From Patella vulgata (lineage: Eukaryota > Mollusca > Gastropoda > Patellidae): DNA of 64,000 nt. The position numbers and the translations under genes were made by a program. Positions within the stretch are counted from its first letter, which is position 1. Each line of letters starts with the position of its first letter. Location: NCBI RefSeq assembly GCF_932274485.2, contig NC_065881.2, forward strand, positions 47,130,702 to 47,194,701. The letters run 5' to 3'. This document shows, in pieces, positions 49,594 through 62,500 of this stretch. The notes under the pieces are model-generated. The model had not been told where the DNA came from and searched no databases. It worked only from the letters and a program-made list of their open reading frames with translations.

Positions 49594-49670
49594 TCAATTT
49601 GACAGAAATGAAATGAAATGGGGTTTAACGTTCTTCTGTTCTGCTCAGAATGAAGACGGTCAATTTGACA
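49594..49670 (-). mobile_element. 55-bp SINE fragment with target-site duplications
   Basis: The insertion at 49605-49659 lies between perfect 11-bp copies of TCAATTTGACA. The plus strand reads GAAATGAAATGAAATGGGG, then TTTAACGTTCTTCTG, and stops at AATGAAGACGG. Same family as 11205, minus orientation. Its inner end falls within a base or so of the inner end of the independent insertion at 1083. Confidence 0.85.
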
Positions 49671-52459
49671 ACTATTCTTTAGAGTCATTGAAATTTTCTC
49701 GAGTATGGATACTAATATTAAGAGAAAAGGAGGCTTTTCCAACTTGATGTTTGATCATCTAAAAATGTATGATTATGATAACCATGTGTATCTTTTTAAT
49801 AACTAAGATTTTAAAGATATTCATAATCCACATTCCTGTCTTCTAAAATAATCATATCCAAAAATAGCGATTTGTAAAAAAATCTTCGGCAATTTCTAAA
49901 CAAGATTTATTCCCGTGGTAGCTACTACCATTCGTCTGAATGTAGGCTGAACGTGACTTCAATTGAATTACCATAGAAAAACAGTGCCCGGGAATGTCCT
50001 CGGCGGTATTGGAGTCTCTATAGATAATATTAGCGACAGATGCCCGTGGTCTCGTAAATTTTGATCATGTCCGCAATAATAGCAACAACATACCAACACA
50101 TTGCCCGTGTGAAAGACCAGCGATATGGTAAATAATTTATGAGTTATCCCCTGTTTCCATTCGCCTTAACACAAAACAAAGCCCATACAGGTCAGACGCA
50201 CTTGTTTAAACTTCTTTCAGAAATCTCTGTATATCTTTTTCAGCTTAAACCAGGTTCGTGAGATTAAAATTACATTATCTTCAAGATACAATTGTTTTAT
50301 TCGCCTTCCTGGCAGTGAAATGGGGGTAAACGTCCTACCTTTCTGGTCTTCCTGGAAGCTAGTTTGCAATAAATCGTAATAGCGCTATTATTTGCCAGAA
50401 ATGGTGAAGATGCACCGTTGCTTTATAAACAATGACTTATTTTGATCCTTAGTATTGTCAAACAAGCCATACTTGGAGAAACCGAACACTGGTGTTTTTC
50501 GTTCCATACCATAAATATTCCATTTCCATTGGACCCGTCTGTCTCTTGCCCGTATTAATTGTGAGCATATAAAGAAAAGAAAAATGGCTTACCTGTGAAT
50601 ATTAACACTTATAACAGGTAGATATATTTGCTTTATACACTAGACAAAATAGTCCGTACAAATTTCTGTGAAACAAGTATGGATTATTCACTGTAATATA
50701 CTCCTACCAGTATGAACTGTAAAGCTATTGAAACTGAGTGCTGACTAATCGCATTGACTGCTGGGATACAATAGAGTAACAAACCAGCCAGCGGGACAAA
50801 ACTGTCATGCGCACAGCATCGTTGAAACCGTCAATCATGTCAGTTAAAAAATAATTGACATATTTTCTTTTATTGATCGTTTTTTCTTTGGCTCCCCTAT
50901 AATACAATACTCTTTGTATGATGAGCATGCGCGTACCTGTCATTTCTATCATTAATTATTTCCTTCAATGCGCATGTTTTTTTTTGTTACCTGTTATCGT
51001 CTGCTAAACGAGGGGAAGGTAGCGGTAGCGCATCATGTGATATACTGAAGAACAGAGACTCGGCAGCTCTTTCACTGTATAGGGGGTAAATTAGTTTCAA
51101 ATAAAGGAATATAACTTAATATTAGAACGCATAATAAATTAGCACACACGATTAGGAAAATAAGAACGCAAAAAGTGGAAGAAAACTGAGAGCTAGAAAA
51201 GAATCAATTTGTTCACAAGAACTCGCGAGACAAATGCAATGTGTATACAGGATTAGTATCATCAAGTCTGTAACCGGAAAACATGACCAGTGTATTTACC
51301 AAGAAAAAGAAAACGTTTGGTCTCTCTTATGTGTACATTCTTAACATTACAAGTCCACTTTGGCCTTACTCAAATACATAATGTGCAGTTGAACAAAAGA
51401 TGATAAACGAACTCCATGGCTTTGTCGCTTCAGCGATTGTGAGTTGTGGTGTTTGATTCGACCCACCGCACACGTATTTGTTCATGGCCCTTTTAATGAT
51501 GGTTCCCACTCAATGCTTGGTTTCACGTACCCATTATAACTAATTGATTCTTTTTAATGAAATTTATTATTTACAATAATTCACCATGTTTCTATTCAAC
51601 TATTTTTTTTTATCTATAAACAACTGTTGCACAGCTGACATTATTGTTAGTTTTACATAGAAAAATAGGGTGACGAGTGGCGAAATAGATTTATCTTGCA
51701 CGGTATGGCGTGGTCACTTAAGTTGACTTCACATAATGGAATCCGTGTGCAGCATGATGACATGATGGACGCGAAGTCCGTCAATAATTTTAATAATCTG
51801 ATTTATTAATATCATATTTTGTAAGATTAACAAACATATGACATGCCATGCACCTGCCCTTGGGTTGATCTCTTCAAGATTCAATTGTTTTTTTTATTCG
51901 GGCACGGGTTATAATTTTATTGTTTCAAGCTCACTTTATTTAAACAAATTTTATACAATAAATAGTTCTGATTTCGTCATCAGGACAGTATTCCTCTAGG
52001 AAAAACGAAATAAAGGAACATTTCCTTACTCTCAAATAAAATAAAGCTCTTGCAAAAGAGTAGCATGTTTTGTACGTTCAACTCAGGTTTCACTTATTAA
52101 GTATTATAATGAGATTTCAATTCCCACGAGTTTCTTGAACTTTGCAAAATATGTGATAATAGAATAATACATGTGTGCCATAATTAATTATCGCTAACAA
52201 CAATAAAAAATAAAAAATAAAGGAATATATATATTGCCAGGAGATGATATTGCGTGTATTAACTTGTAAAAAGTACTATATTTTCTTCGATTCTGGTGTT
52301 TGTCCTTAGTGAACTCGCCTTCCCTCTTGCATAGTTCTAGACGGTATGATGTACATGCAATAATGTGAGGTTAATAAGGACATGGTTTTACAACAGCGGT
52401 TACAATATAGAATACCTCGGGGAGTGTTCTTTGTTTACATGGACTACGCCTGATCCCAC
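49671..52459. other. Non-coding, with a possible 35-bp SINE scrap at 50305-50355
   Basis: At 50313-50347, GAAATGGGGGTAAACGTCCT matches the SINE 3' end in minus orientation and is flanked by CTTCCTGG on both sides (8 bp), a possible but weak target duplication. The rest is AT-rich and unremarkable. Confidence 0.4.
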
Positions 52460-52640
52460 CCCCTATTCAAATATAAAACAACCCAAATGGTGTTTGATTC
52501 CAGTGTTGGGTAGAAAGTTCCTCGACAGTTTCTAGTAGTGTAGGAAGGAGCGTTTTGCAAATAACAGTGGCCAGTTCTTGGAATGGAACGAAAAACCGAG
52601 ATCCCGTCTACACGTTGGCGTACATGCATAAGAAGCACTG
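52460..52640 (+). mobile_element. SINE fragment, 5' half
   Basis: A box-B-like GTGTTTGATTCCAG lies near 52490. GGAACGAAAAACCGAG and CGTCTACACGTTGGCGTACA near 52585-52625 match the internal blocks of the 11205 family in the same order. The 3' tail is absent. No target duplication was seen. Confidence 0.6.
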
Positions 52641-54249
52641 ATAGTAGGAATTCGATGAAGAGTAGATGAAAACGCCGCTGTTCGGCCAAACCTTCCTCAT
52701 AACGCACTGCCATGACGTATGACCGGTTAGTGTAGACAATTAGGACGCTAAGCCCTAATTAATATAAAGTGGATATACATGTTGGTGTAATATCAGAGTC
52801 AATGTTTTTGCAAGTTTAGATTTTGTCTTTGTGAAACGATTGAACTAAAATGACTTGACACCCAACAGAATCTATAGAACCATATTAAAGTATAGTTATC
52901 TGGAGGATAATCAGGTGAAAAGAAGCGCTTATGTTGAAGTTTCCACCCCTGCATTCTTCCTCCGAGCCCGATATCCATATTTAATAATTACAATTCGTTA
53001 AACCGCATTTCATTTCATTTCTTCATTCCTATGATTGATTTAATGATTCATCATAAACCAAATCAATGCCCTTTGCTTAAAATTTATTATTTTCCATTTT
53101 CCACCTTAAATTTCCATCTTTTCAATTAGAGGTTGTGCTTTACATAACAAAATTCATCTTTTATTCAATACCCCAGCATTTAATTTCGCTCTACAGACGA
53201 ATAGTAATGAATAATTGAATATCCGAACTATACTAATTTATACTTTCTATAGAACTACCATAATAACTATCTTATATTCGAGACAGAAATCAATGGAGTG
53301 CGATCTTTTATCGCTGAATAAATTTTCTAAAATATCATCCACAGAAAATCCAAAGTTCACAGGGAAATTTCATTACGCGAATCAAACTCATTAAATATTT
53401 GTTAATATTCCTTGATTTTCGTTTGGACATGTTTTTATAGGGTCATTGATGTCAGTTTTGCTAGACTGTTAGAATCCTTAAGAGTAATTACCTCCTTCCT
53501 TATCCTTACGATCAAAAAGAGTGACACGAGGATCGATAACTACAATTAGGTCAAAGTAAATGGCTATGATAAACATTGGAACCATCAAGTAGAGTTTTAA
53601 TCCTTCAACTGGTTACTTATCTAACGTCCATGACAGAGTAACAGCAATGCTTCTTTAGGTTTTCTACTTATAAACATTAATAAATGCCTACAGCAACAAA
53701 TGTGACCTCTAATGTCTACTCAAATTTTTCTCGAGGAGAAGGAAGCAATGGTGTCTAAGACTCGATACACTTTGTTGTGCTCTGATATGATCGAAGATTT
53801 CGCTGAACGTTCGTTTAGGAGAAAATTGACAGAATAATTGAGTTGACTAGATGTCCAATTAGTTATCTACTTGACCAGATACATCCAATAAAACAAGGTC
53901 ATGTGGGACGTTTTCCTCCATGATACATTCAATCTCGTTTATAGAAAAAGAAGATAGATGCAATTTGTATTATACCGAAACATAGAATTGCACGATTTCG
54001 TTACATTTCGCCGTGATAACAGTTCACTGAAGATATTGTTTAGCCGGACGTAAATATCATTAGCCAAAAACCATTAGGCAACAAACATTCTCTGTTTCAA
54101 AAGAAAAAAGATATTGAAGAAAAAAGAGACCGTGGTTACGCATGAGAATTAAATAGCTAATTTACTAGATATACTCTTAAATAATGCATAATGTTCGATC
54201 TTATCGTCATACGCAACAGGCGCTGAAACCTCATATACGGCAATTTACC
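52641..54249. other. Non-coding, with a SINE tail scrap at 53000-53025
   Basis: At about 53000-53025, CGTTAAACCGCATTTCATTT matches the SINE 3' tail in plus orientation. Nothing else was recognised. Confidence 0.4.
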
Positions 54250-54936
54250 ATTAAGGGCCTGTAGTCAAACTTTTTAGCTTGCTTAGAAACACAATTCCGC
54301 TACAAGGTCCTCGAAGCTAACCAAACTATACTTTTTGGGAAATCTTATAACACCAGGAACACAGATCCGAGAGTTCCAAGAAAAATGTTTGCAATAACTC
54401 GATTTAGGGCCTGATCAAAATCGTCACAATTGTCGAGTAAATGCTAGAGTTATATTAATAATTTTTTTTACCGTTAATGAACAGATCCGAGAGTTCCAAG
54501 AAAAATGTTTGCAATAACTCGATTTAGGGCCTGATCAAAATCGTCACAATTGTCGAGTAAATGCTAGAGTTATATTAATAATTTTTTTACCGTTAATGGA
54601 CTTCCAACATTCCTTGTTCAGCCTTAGCATTTATGTTTTGGGGTATTTTTCTTTAATTCAAACCTTAACCAATACACTATTCTTTGCCAAGGATGAAGGC
54701 ATCAGGTGTTTTCACCAATATTTAATTGTATGTCAACGTTTGAATCGTTAGTATAAATATAGCATTTACTTGACAATCATGACGATTTTCATCAGGCCCT
54801 AAATCAAGCTATTTTTCTTGGAACTCTCGGACTTAGTATTCCGGTGTTATAAGCTTTCTAAAAATGTATAGTTTGTTTAGCTTCGAGGTCCATGTAAAGG
54901 AACTTCGCGCTAGAAATTCTGTCTGCAGCCCTATTA
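54250..54936. mobile_element. Foldback (long inverted repeat) DNA element
   Basis: The element at 54254-54932 has arms of about 190-210 bp (54254 to about 54464, and about 54745 to 54932) that are diverged inverted copies. They share blocks such as CCTCGAAGCTAA, CCGAGAGTTCCAAGAAAAAT and TTTAGGGCCTGAT. The outer ends AGGGCCTG and CAGCCCT are imperfect inverted repeats, flanked by ATTA on both sides (a 4-bp duplication or chance). It has no coding capacity. The superfamily cannot be named from these ends. Confidence 0.75.
54361..54599. repeat. Near-perfect 120-bp tandem duplication
   Basis: 54361-54480 and 54481-54599 are identical except for one T in a poly(T) run. The duplication sits inside the left arm of the foldback element and has no counterpart in the right arm, so it is later than the element. 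It could be a true recent duplication or an assembly artefact. Confidence 0.95.
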
Positions 54937-54965
54937 GTCACCAGACAAGTCTTTGAAGTTTGGTG

Positions 54966-55045
54966 AAGAACGAACCGACTGTGTGAAATAGCTTTATTTT
55001 ACGTCCGCTTCCACCAACCTGATATCACAGATAAGAACGAACTGA
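54966..55045 (-). mobile_element. 54-bp SINE fragment (second family) with target-site duplications
   Basis: The insertion at 54979-55032 lies between AAGAACGAACCGA (54966-54978) and AAGAACGAACTGA (55033-55045). Core TATTTTACGTCCGCTTCCAC and TGATATCACAGAT match the insertion at 27677-27733. On the minus strand it ends GCGGACGTAAAATAAAGC. Confidence 0.82.
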
Positions 55046-55639
55046 GATCTGTCGAGTTTTAAATCGCTCTCATTGCTGAAACGCGCACAATGCTTGTGTG
55101 AACATATTGTAAATCAATGACTGCAAATGGAAAAATAATGAGAATCGCTTTTTCACATTCCTTCCTTTTTTCGATGTTGTTGATGTTAGCAATCACCTGT
55201 TTTTAATTAAACAAACCCTTTTATTATTCAAAGCATCGACTGGTCCAAAGACAAATCAATTATTTTAACCCTGATTGACGGAAACATTCCATTTAGAAAA
55301 AGAACAAGTCTTTGATTAATGGATATCCTGTGGACAGAATTCCAACAGTGAAAAAAGCTGACGAATTACCGCCGTTTCCGAAATCCTGCAAGAATCGACT
55401 AGGCAAAATTCACAGATGGACGTTAATGACGTATATTGGCCTAAATGAATCTTACTGATTCTGATCGAGACAAGAACCCTACAGATGAAAATATTTTAAG
55501 ATTTAAGATTCTGTTGCAAATTGGACAATAGACTTCGGTAAGCATATTTGCACGAAACAAATAAATGTCAATGCTGTCTATGGAACCAAACCAGCGTTAA
55601 AATAAAACCTACGAACAAACTTGAACAAACTGTCTTTAG
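55046..55639. other. Non-coding, no feature recognised
   Basis: AT-rich DNA; nothing supported. Confidence 0.35.
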
Positions 55640-55805
55640 TTCGTGGGCCACGGTTGATCAGTCAGTAGGTCGTTGGCTCACTAACAAGAAGGTTCCCCGG
55701 AATTTTCCAGCGTGGTTTTCCCTTATCAGTAGTGCAAAACGAACGGCCTAGTCGTTCAGTTGTTATGAAAGAACCAAGGTCCCGTGTACACGCAGAACTG
55801 AAATG
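55640..55805 (+). mobile_element. SINE copy, 5' part with tRNA-like head
   Basis: CACGGTTGATCAGTCAGTAG and CGTTGGCTCACTAACAAGAA form a worn tRNA-like head. They are followed by GTGGTTTTCCCTTATCAGTA and GGTCCCGTGTACACGCAGAA, which match the 11205-11775 family in plus orientation. The 3' tail is missing. Confidence 0.6.
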
Positions 55806-56834
55806 GTATTAAGTCATCATTAGTATACCGACAGGCAATTAATTCAGAGATCTTGATTTTTAGGTCTACACAAATGCAACAATAGTAGATATAGTACTCA
55901 AAAATATCAAATCTAGTTATTTAATTACTTTAAGTGTAGACTACTCTCATGAGTGACCCTCTTGATCTTGATGATACAGCGTGAAAATATCTCTACATTT
56001 GTTAACAAGAATTAATCGATGAGAGAAATAATAAAGGAGATCATACCAATGGTCCTTAACATTGATTCTATCAGACACCCAATGGACCTGTCCAGTTTCT
56101 CTTCATTCCTGGCAATTACTAGAATCAGCGAATTTTGGTCCCAACAGACAGCGAGTCCACGGGGTCTTATAAAACCGGATTATTGCTTTAGAAGAAAAGT
56201 GGCTCTACATATTATTCATTTAATCTGATTTACTTTCCAGATCTATCGAACAATCCCTGAATAGCTCTTTAAAAAGATTCAGCGATCAAAGATAGCAATC
56301 GTAGTTTGTCTGTCTGGATATCTACTCCCTTCAGCACAGTGTTCAACCAGTATGGTTTAAGCCGTTTGAGGAATCTTAATATTACGATTTAATAAAATTT
56401 GACTAATGCTCATATGCATTAAGTAACAAGGTAAAGCCTATTTGATAAGGTTTCTTTATTCCCTTACACCCGATCTTTATCGTGTTCACAAGCTTTGCCA
56501 GACACGTAATTATCTCTGGTGCATCAGCAAGGTTCGGTCTCTTCAATCGCAATGCTTCACACTAAATTTGAGCATCAGTAGGATTATCACACAGATTAGG
56601 GAAAAGAAGGCACAACTCTGGAACGGGTTTGTCCTCTCATGACCGCAATGGAAACAATTGGAAAAACAATATCCGTGAACAACAGTAGCCTCTATCGCGT
56701 TCAAAACGTTCTCGAAAAAGTGATGGCGGATAATCAGTAAAGGAAGGTCGCGGAAGGCCGACTTTCGATGCGGTTCATCCTCTCGTGACCCCATGCAATG
56801 CTTCCCGCCAAATTTCAAAACAAAAACCCTTAGT
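55806..56834. other. Non-coding; short direct repeat near 56550 and 56796
   Basis: CAATGCTTCACACTAAATTT (near 56550) and CAATGCTTCCCGCCAAATTT (near 56796) form a diverged direct repeat about 245 bp apart, leading into the repeat end at 56835. No gene was recognised. Confidence 0.35.
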
Positions 56835-56890
56835 CAGTACGGACCGACAGATGAGTAGAGGTGATAACATAATACGCCCACGCGGAAATG
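56835..56890 (+). repeat. End of a CGGACGG-type repeat
   Basis: ACGGACCGACAGATGAGTAG then CATAATACGCCCACGCGG parallel the terminus at 59462-59535 (GGACGGACAGGGGCGACGG, then CATAATACGTCCACATG). It is probably the right end of a decayed related copy. Confidence 0.45.
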
Positions 56891-58690
56891 CTTATAAAAC
56901 TGTCTACGGATATGATCGTTTATGAAATCATCTTTTCTAGAAGCCCGAAGAAGCCCGTTGATTTTCAATAAAAACTCCCAATGGTTTTTTTTCTTTGTTA
57001 CGAAATATATTTAGTCTCGTAGATGCTGCAATTAGATCCGATTTTTCTGAAGGGACGGCTATCGTAAATGAGGTATTGTATGCTTACTATTTCTAGACGG
57101 TAGAAATTTAACAACTTGCAGTGTCACATGCGGACTTTTGTAAGCATCATCGCATAAATATTAGGTAAGGGGATGCCCAGTATTTATACTATATCTAGAC
57201 CCTTATCTCTTTGGGAAGTTATGTAGCTTGTGATTTCTGTCCTACCTAACAGATGATATATTGGAGATTTCCAATTGAGCCAATATCTTAATTTACATTA
57301 TCTCCAGACACATTAATATGGTCAATGAAATAAATTTGTTAGTTTATACATAAAACGATTAACTATCATTCCCAAGACCATATTTCCGTTTTCTGGAGAG
57401 GACGCAAACGAATCACAGATACCGCTAACGAAGTCGGTCTTTTTGCTTCCGTGAGAAGGTCATCTAGGCTTAATCGTAAAACTAGTTAAAAATGATCTAA
57501 CCTATGACGATTACCTCGTTAAATTCGTTATTTGTTCAGTGTTTGCCGGACTAGATTATCAGCCTTATCAATTGGATTGGTGTTATTCGCATTGATTATC
57601 AATGTTTACGATAAGAAACATAACGTATCAGAACCGGGAATCTAGAGCATGACATGTGGTAAGGTTAATAGTTGACTAGAACTAAAAGGGAATACGTGAG
57701 AATATTCTAACCCAAGAAAGGCGAAACTAACGAATGATTATTTTGATTGGAAATGGTCTGGTAGAAAAACGACTGTGTACAACATACATTTATCATAATA
57801 ATACTTAACTGTAGACTAAACGACCTTTTGTGTAGAAGCCTAATCGAGTTAATAAGCTTGCCTATTAAACATAATAGAAACAGTCACCATAATATGATAA
57901 TGTATGAGGCGGTTAGAAATCATGATGTTACTTATTATTATTGGAAAGACACTTGTCGGAAGAGACAATGCTTGCAGATCCCCCAAGCCTTATATTTTTT
58001 CGTAAGCAGCCCCAACGTGAAAAGTATGGAAGTGCTTGATATACAGAAACAGCCTTTCAATAACTTGTCACTATATATATGTTACATAAATTATTACTTG
58101 GCATTTAAGTTGCAAAATTGGGGACAGTTCTAGACTGGTCTCCAAGTCTACGGATAATATTTTTTTCCCGGAATGAAGGAGCAGATGTGTGATCATCCGG
58201 CATGTGTCACCTAATGACGCCACTTACCGTAAAGGCGCTTGTAATTAAATATTATTCGGGTAGGTTGTCAATATTTGAGAAGAAATCTTAAGTTATTGTG
58301 GACGAAAACTAAATGTTGTTGATTATCCAGTACAATTTCGTCAACTATGGGCAACTGAACATACCCCATCTAGTAATTAGCAACCGGAATCGGGCGTCTG
58401 TCAATCATACAAAATCAATCAACGATATAATTTCTCCTAAATCGGAATGATGAAACCGATCCGTGCGCAAAAAGTACCAAAGGAATAAAAACAATGTATG
58501 TTATACACAACAATGAAGCTATAAAGCAGTAGTTCCGAATATAAAGCTAGTTTCATTTGTGTAACCCCCACCTCCAAATACAAAAACGCTACTTTATTTA
58601 TGTTCGCTCAAGCGATTTTGTTTGGGAATATAAATTAATCTTGCAATTATGAAAGTAACAACATTAGATCCCAGCGACGACCCGTAAAAA
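56891..58690. other. Non-coding, no feature recognised
   Basis: AT-rich DNA; nothing supported. Confidence 0.35.
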
Positions 58691-58762
58691 TCGTGTTTCC
58701 ACTATCGCGTAAACGCTCCAGGGATAAATTCTCTCAAACATCAAACCAGCGGCTGCCAGGCA

Positions 58763-59535
58763 GGATACGCCCACATTTTCGAGAGATGGATAGAGAACAA
58801 GCTAAGAAGAAAGTGATTTTTCCTACAATCAAGGGCCATAATTCAGGAAATTACAATTCGATATGCGCAAATATCGAAAGGAACCGAGATCTTTGTGTTA
58901 TAAACTTACATTTCAAGTTTCAACAAAATCGGAGAAAAATTGTGACTTCTATAGGGTCCACAACCTTGATATACCATATTTTTACGCTATTTGAGAACGA
59001 ACGGCGGCCATTTTGTCTGTCAATTTTGGGCCGATTTTCACGAAATTCGAACTCGGCCATCCTTAGGGTGTAACGGTGATATAATAAAACGGTTTTTTTA
59101 AATCGGATAAAAATTATAACCTCTATAGGGTCCACAAGCTAAAAACGTGATTTTTTGTACAATCATTGGCCATAATTCAGGAAGTTACAGTCCGATATGC
59201 GCGAATATGGAAAGGAACCGAGATCTTTGGGTTATCAACTTACATTTCAAGTTTCAACAAAATCGGATAAAAATTGTGACCTCTATAGTGTCCACAAGCT
59301 AAAAGCGTGATTTTTCGTACCAACAGGGGCCATAATCCATGAAGTTTCGATCCGATACATGCCAATATCGAAAGCAGCCGAGATATTTTGGAGATAAACC
59401 TATTTTTCAAGTTTCGTCAAAATCGGATAAGAATTGTGACCTGTAGAGTGTCCACAAACAATTGTGGACGGACGGACGGACGGACGGACAGGGGCGACGG
59501 CATAATACGTCCACATGAAAAAGTGGGCGTATAAA
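58763..59535. repeat. CGGACGG-type interspersed repeat with internal tandem units and inverted ends
   Basis: Units of about 155 bp recur (about 58811-58966, 59147-59305 and 59306-59456, plus a partial near 59100). They share GGCCATAATTCAGGAA, CCGATATGCGCGAATAT-type, AACCGAGATCTTTG, AGTTTCAACAAAATCGGA and a TCTATAGGGTCCACAA block. A divergent segment at 58967-59095 interrupts the series. The right end has (GGAC)n and CGACGGCATAATACGTCCAC. ATACGCCCACATTTTC at the left and GAAAAAGTGGGCGTAT at the right form imperfect inverted ends. From memory this is a mollusc-wide class. Confidence 0.75.
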
Positions 59536-62500
59536 AATGAATTCGACAGAATGCATACATGGGGTATAAATAGAGGAAGACGCAACGATATGCCAAGGTT
59601 GACACCTTAATGCAAGAGCACACGAGTTACAGAGCTAGTGGAAGCAACATTGTTAATGTTAAGCAGCCATTCAAAAGCCAAATATCACATGTCTCGCCAG
59701 AACTTCCAGTCAAACCAGTGGTGCGTCGCAGTATAATTAGGATCGTGACTGACTTGGAAAAGTATCTCTAACAGCTTTTCAAATGGAAGCTATCCCTTTA
59801 AAGATATTATCGCAGTATTTGTAAATATCGATGATACCCAATTAATCCGCCTTAGTTTATCGCAAACGGACAGTTTGCTTGTAATCTATAACAAATGGAT
59901 CGTAAGGGATTACAATGTTGAAAAAATGAATGAAATAGATCTGATACTGAAAGATAAAAACTATAAAGTATAAATTATAAACCTTGCATACATATTATAT
60001 CCATAAGAAACTCCATAACAAACTTATTTCAAAAACGATTTTTGTCCGTCGCTGTATATAATTACGTTATTTATCAAAAACCCTGACAAGTTTTAATAAT
60101 AATCTAGTTAAGAGAATATAACAGATTTATCAGCATTCTTCAAGTATAGACACTATACAATATGGCCCAAGATTAAATATTCGGTCTATATCAGGTTCAA
60201 TAAAATAATGTCTATTATATCATTATAAGGGCTTAGGTACATATTAGAGAAAGATATGGGCTATAGATCATTTTAATCTCAGACCACATATCAAGAAAAC
60301 GGCTACTTAACTCGTAAATAGGAGCTAGATTAAAATAACTCCAATTGCATTCAAAGCTTATGCAATCTGAAATTAAGGACTTGGCCAATGGATCTATAAC
60401 TTGTATTAGTTAAGGTCAGTGATCTAATCCTTTGGTAAGCATATTTGTTGAATTTACAGAAATAGATTTATATATACGATTTGTTTGTAAAGTAATCCCT
60501 TATTGACAAGCGAAAACGGTTTAAACACAAAATGTATACAATTCTCCGTGTTGGAATATTTCTGATCAATGTACTATTTACGCCTGCAAGTTTCCAAATT
60601 CCATGATAAAGATAACCTGGATCCTAATATTTACCACAACAGATCGCGTGACCTCTATTGTTGTCTTTGGTAGAGCCTGAGTGGACACCAATCCGCAAAA
60701 GACATTGGATAAACATTTGATTTTCAGCCTTAAGAGCTAGGTAGTTCTGTTTATACCGTGACGACGGTCAATAATATGGTCGGATAAGCGGTTATCTGAC
60801 GGTCAAACCACGATCAGCTTCAAAGAAATTCCTCTCTCATTCGTGTTTTACCGCCGACCTGTCGTCTGCTCAACAACATTTACCAGGTCACCATAAACAC
60901 AGGAACATTTGTTGATGAAGGTTAAACTTCTCAAATACAAACACTTTAACGAAAACTATCAGCATACATTATACATGCCCCGAAAATTAAACGAACTTAA
61001 ATGAACCAAGGGGTTTTATTATTTGTTTAGACAGCTCCTAATTCATCATGCAAACGTCCTTTTGCATAAAGGGTTACATATTATATGCATCCGTATGTTC
61101 GATTATTTTGCGTTAGCATATTATGGTTTTATAGTTTTCATATTGAATAAAGTATAAAGTAACCTCAAATCAATTATGATTCATAACAGTAATTGCTCGT
61201 TCTATTGATTGTTGGTGTTATCAGTTTGATGAAACTTTACATGCCAATGTCGTTTAAATCTTTTACAATTTAATTAGTGGTTACCTAAGAATAGGTCAAC
61301 AGCTGCAGCAAATAATTTAATTCTGGGGAGAATCTGCCATCCCAAATGGCAAAGTTGCCTGCTCTGGTTATAAACGAATCCGTTCAAGTCGAATAAAAGT
61401 ACAGGTAACTCTGTGGGTTTGGATGCAGACCACCAAATATTCTCACGGTGGTTTTATTGTTAATTCTTGTCGCTTTGTCCGGCTCCAACTTTCCCCCGAT
61501 ATCGGACCATATCTTTCTCTAACTTCTAAATTAACAACACTATTTTCTTTTAGTCCCAAAATGAGTACACTAAATGCCAATGCATCACCTACTTGTAGGA
61601 ACTTTAAAGTTAAATCGCATACTTTATTCCATTGACGTTATGGTAGAGTAGCTTACGATCTCAAAAAGACTTCTATTTCATTTTGTTTTGATATCCAAGT
61701 CGAGGTAGTTTTTTTTTGCTTTGGATGCACCCAAAGGACCAGAGCTGGGGTATTCCTTCCTTTTGGTCATTCATTTTTGTGAAACAACGCGTATTACAGA
61801 AACCCTATGACGTTTAGAAATTGTCCACGTGACTTAAAGAGGGTCACGTGGATAATTTGTAAAAAGTCATCGTAGAATCGATTGTCTACCTAGCGAAATT
61901 TAGTGAGTATTGCAACTGGTTGACGGAATCTAGGGTAGTGAACTGTGATCCCAATTATGTAATTCCAATCAGTTTCTCGCCTTGGTATTATTATATCTAC
62001 CGAAAGAGAATCGGTTTTAGACGAGTTATTTGCCCCTGAGTTAGAAATAGTTATTTGATATCTCGCTTACGAACATGGACGTAACAGACTTTAGACATAT
62101 ACTTAGTCATAGCTTAATGTTATTTTTGAAATATTTTCCAAGTTACAGACGCCTGTGGTTTGTCGTACTTGCCAGAAAGACCAATAATATTTACATCAGA
62201 ATAATGATATAGACATCAATCACATACGTCTACAACAGAAGCCTCACATATTCAACAGAGAATCAGTTTATTAGTACACGAAGCCTCAATATTTCAATGG
62301 TCTTAGTAAAATGTCTGCCTATTGAACCTAGTTAGCTAAGCGTATAGAGATCATTTTCACCAATCTTCCGGTAATTTACCGATGTATTATTTATAAACAT
62401 ATTATTACATTAGTAGAAATTAAGTCAAACTTAATTCCCAACGGGCAAGAAAAATAATCTAAATTAACGTCTTGGACTCTTGTACCTAATAACTGGTATC

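Noticed and set aside
58693-59073. 126-codon plus-strand frame
   Set aside because: It runs along the tandem units of an interspersed repeat and has no protein-like domain.
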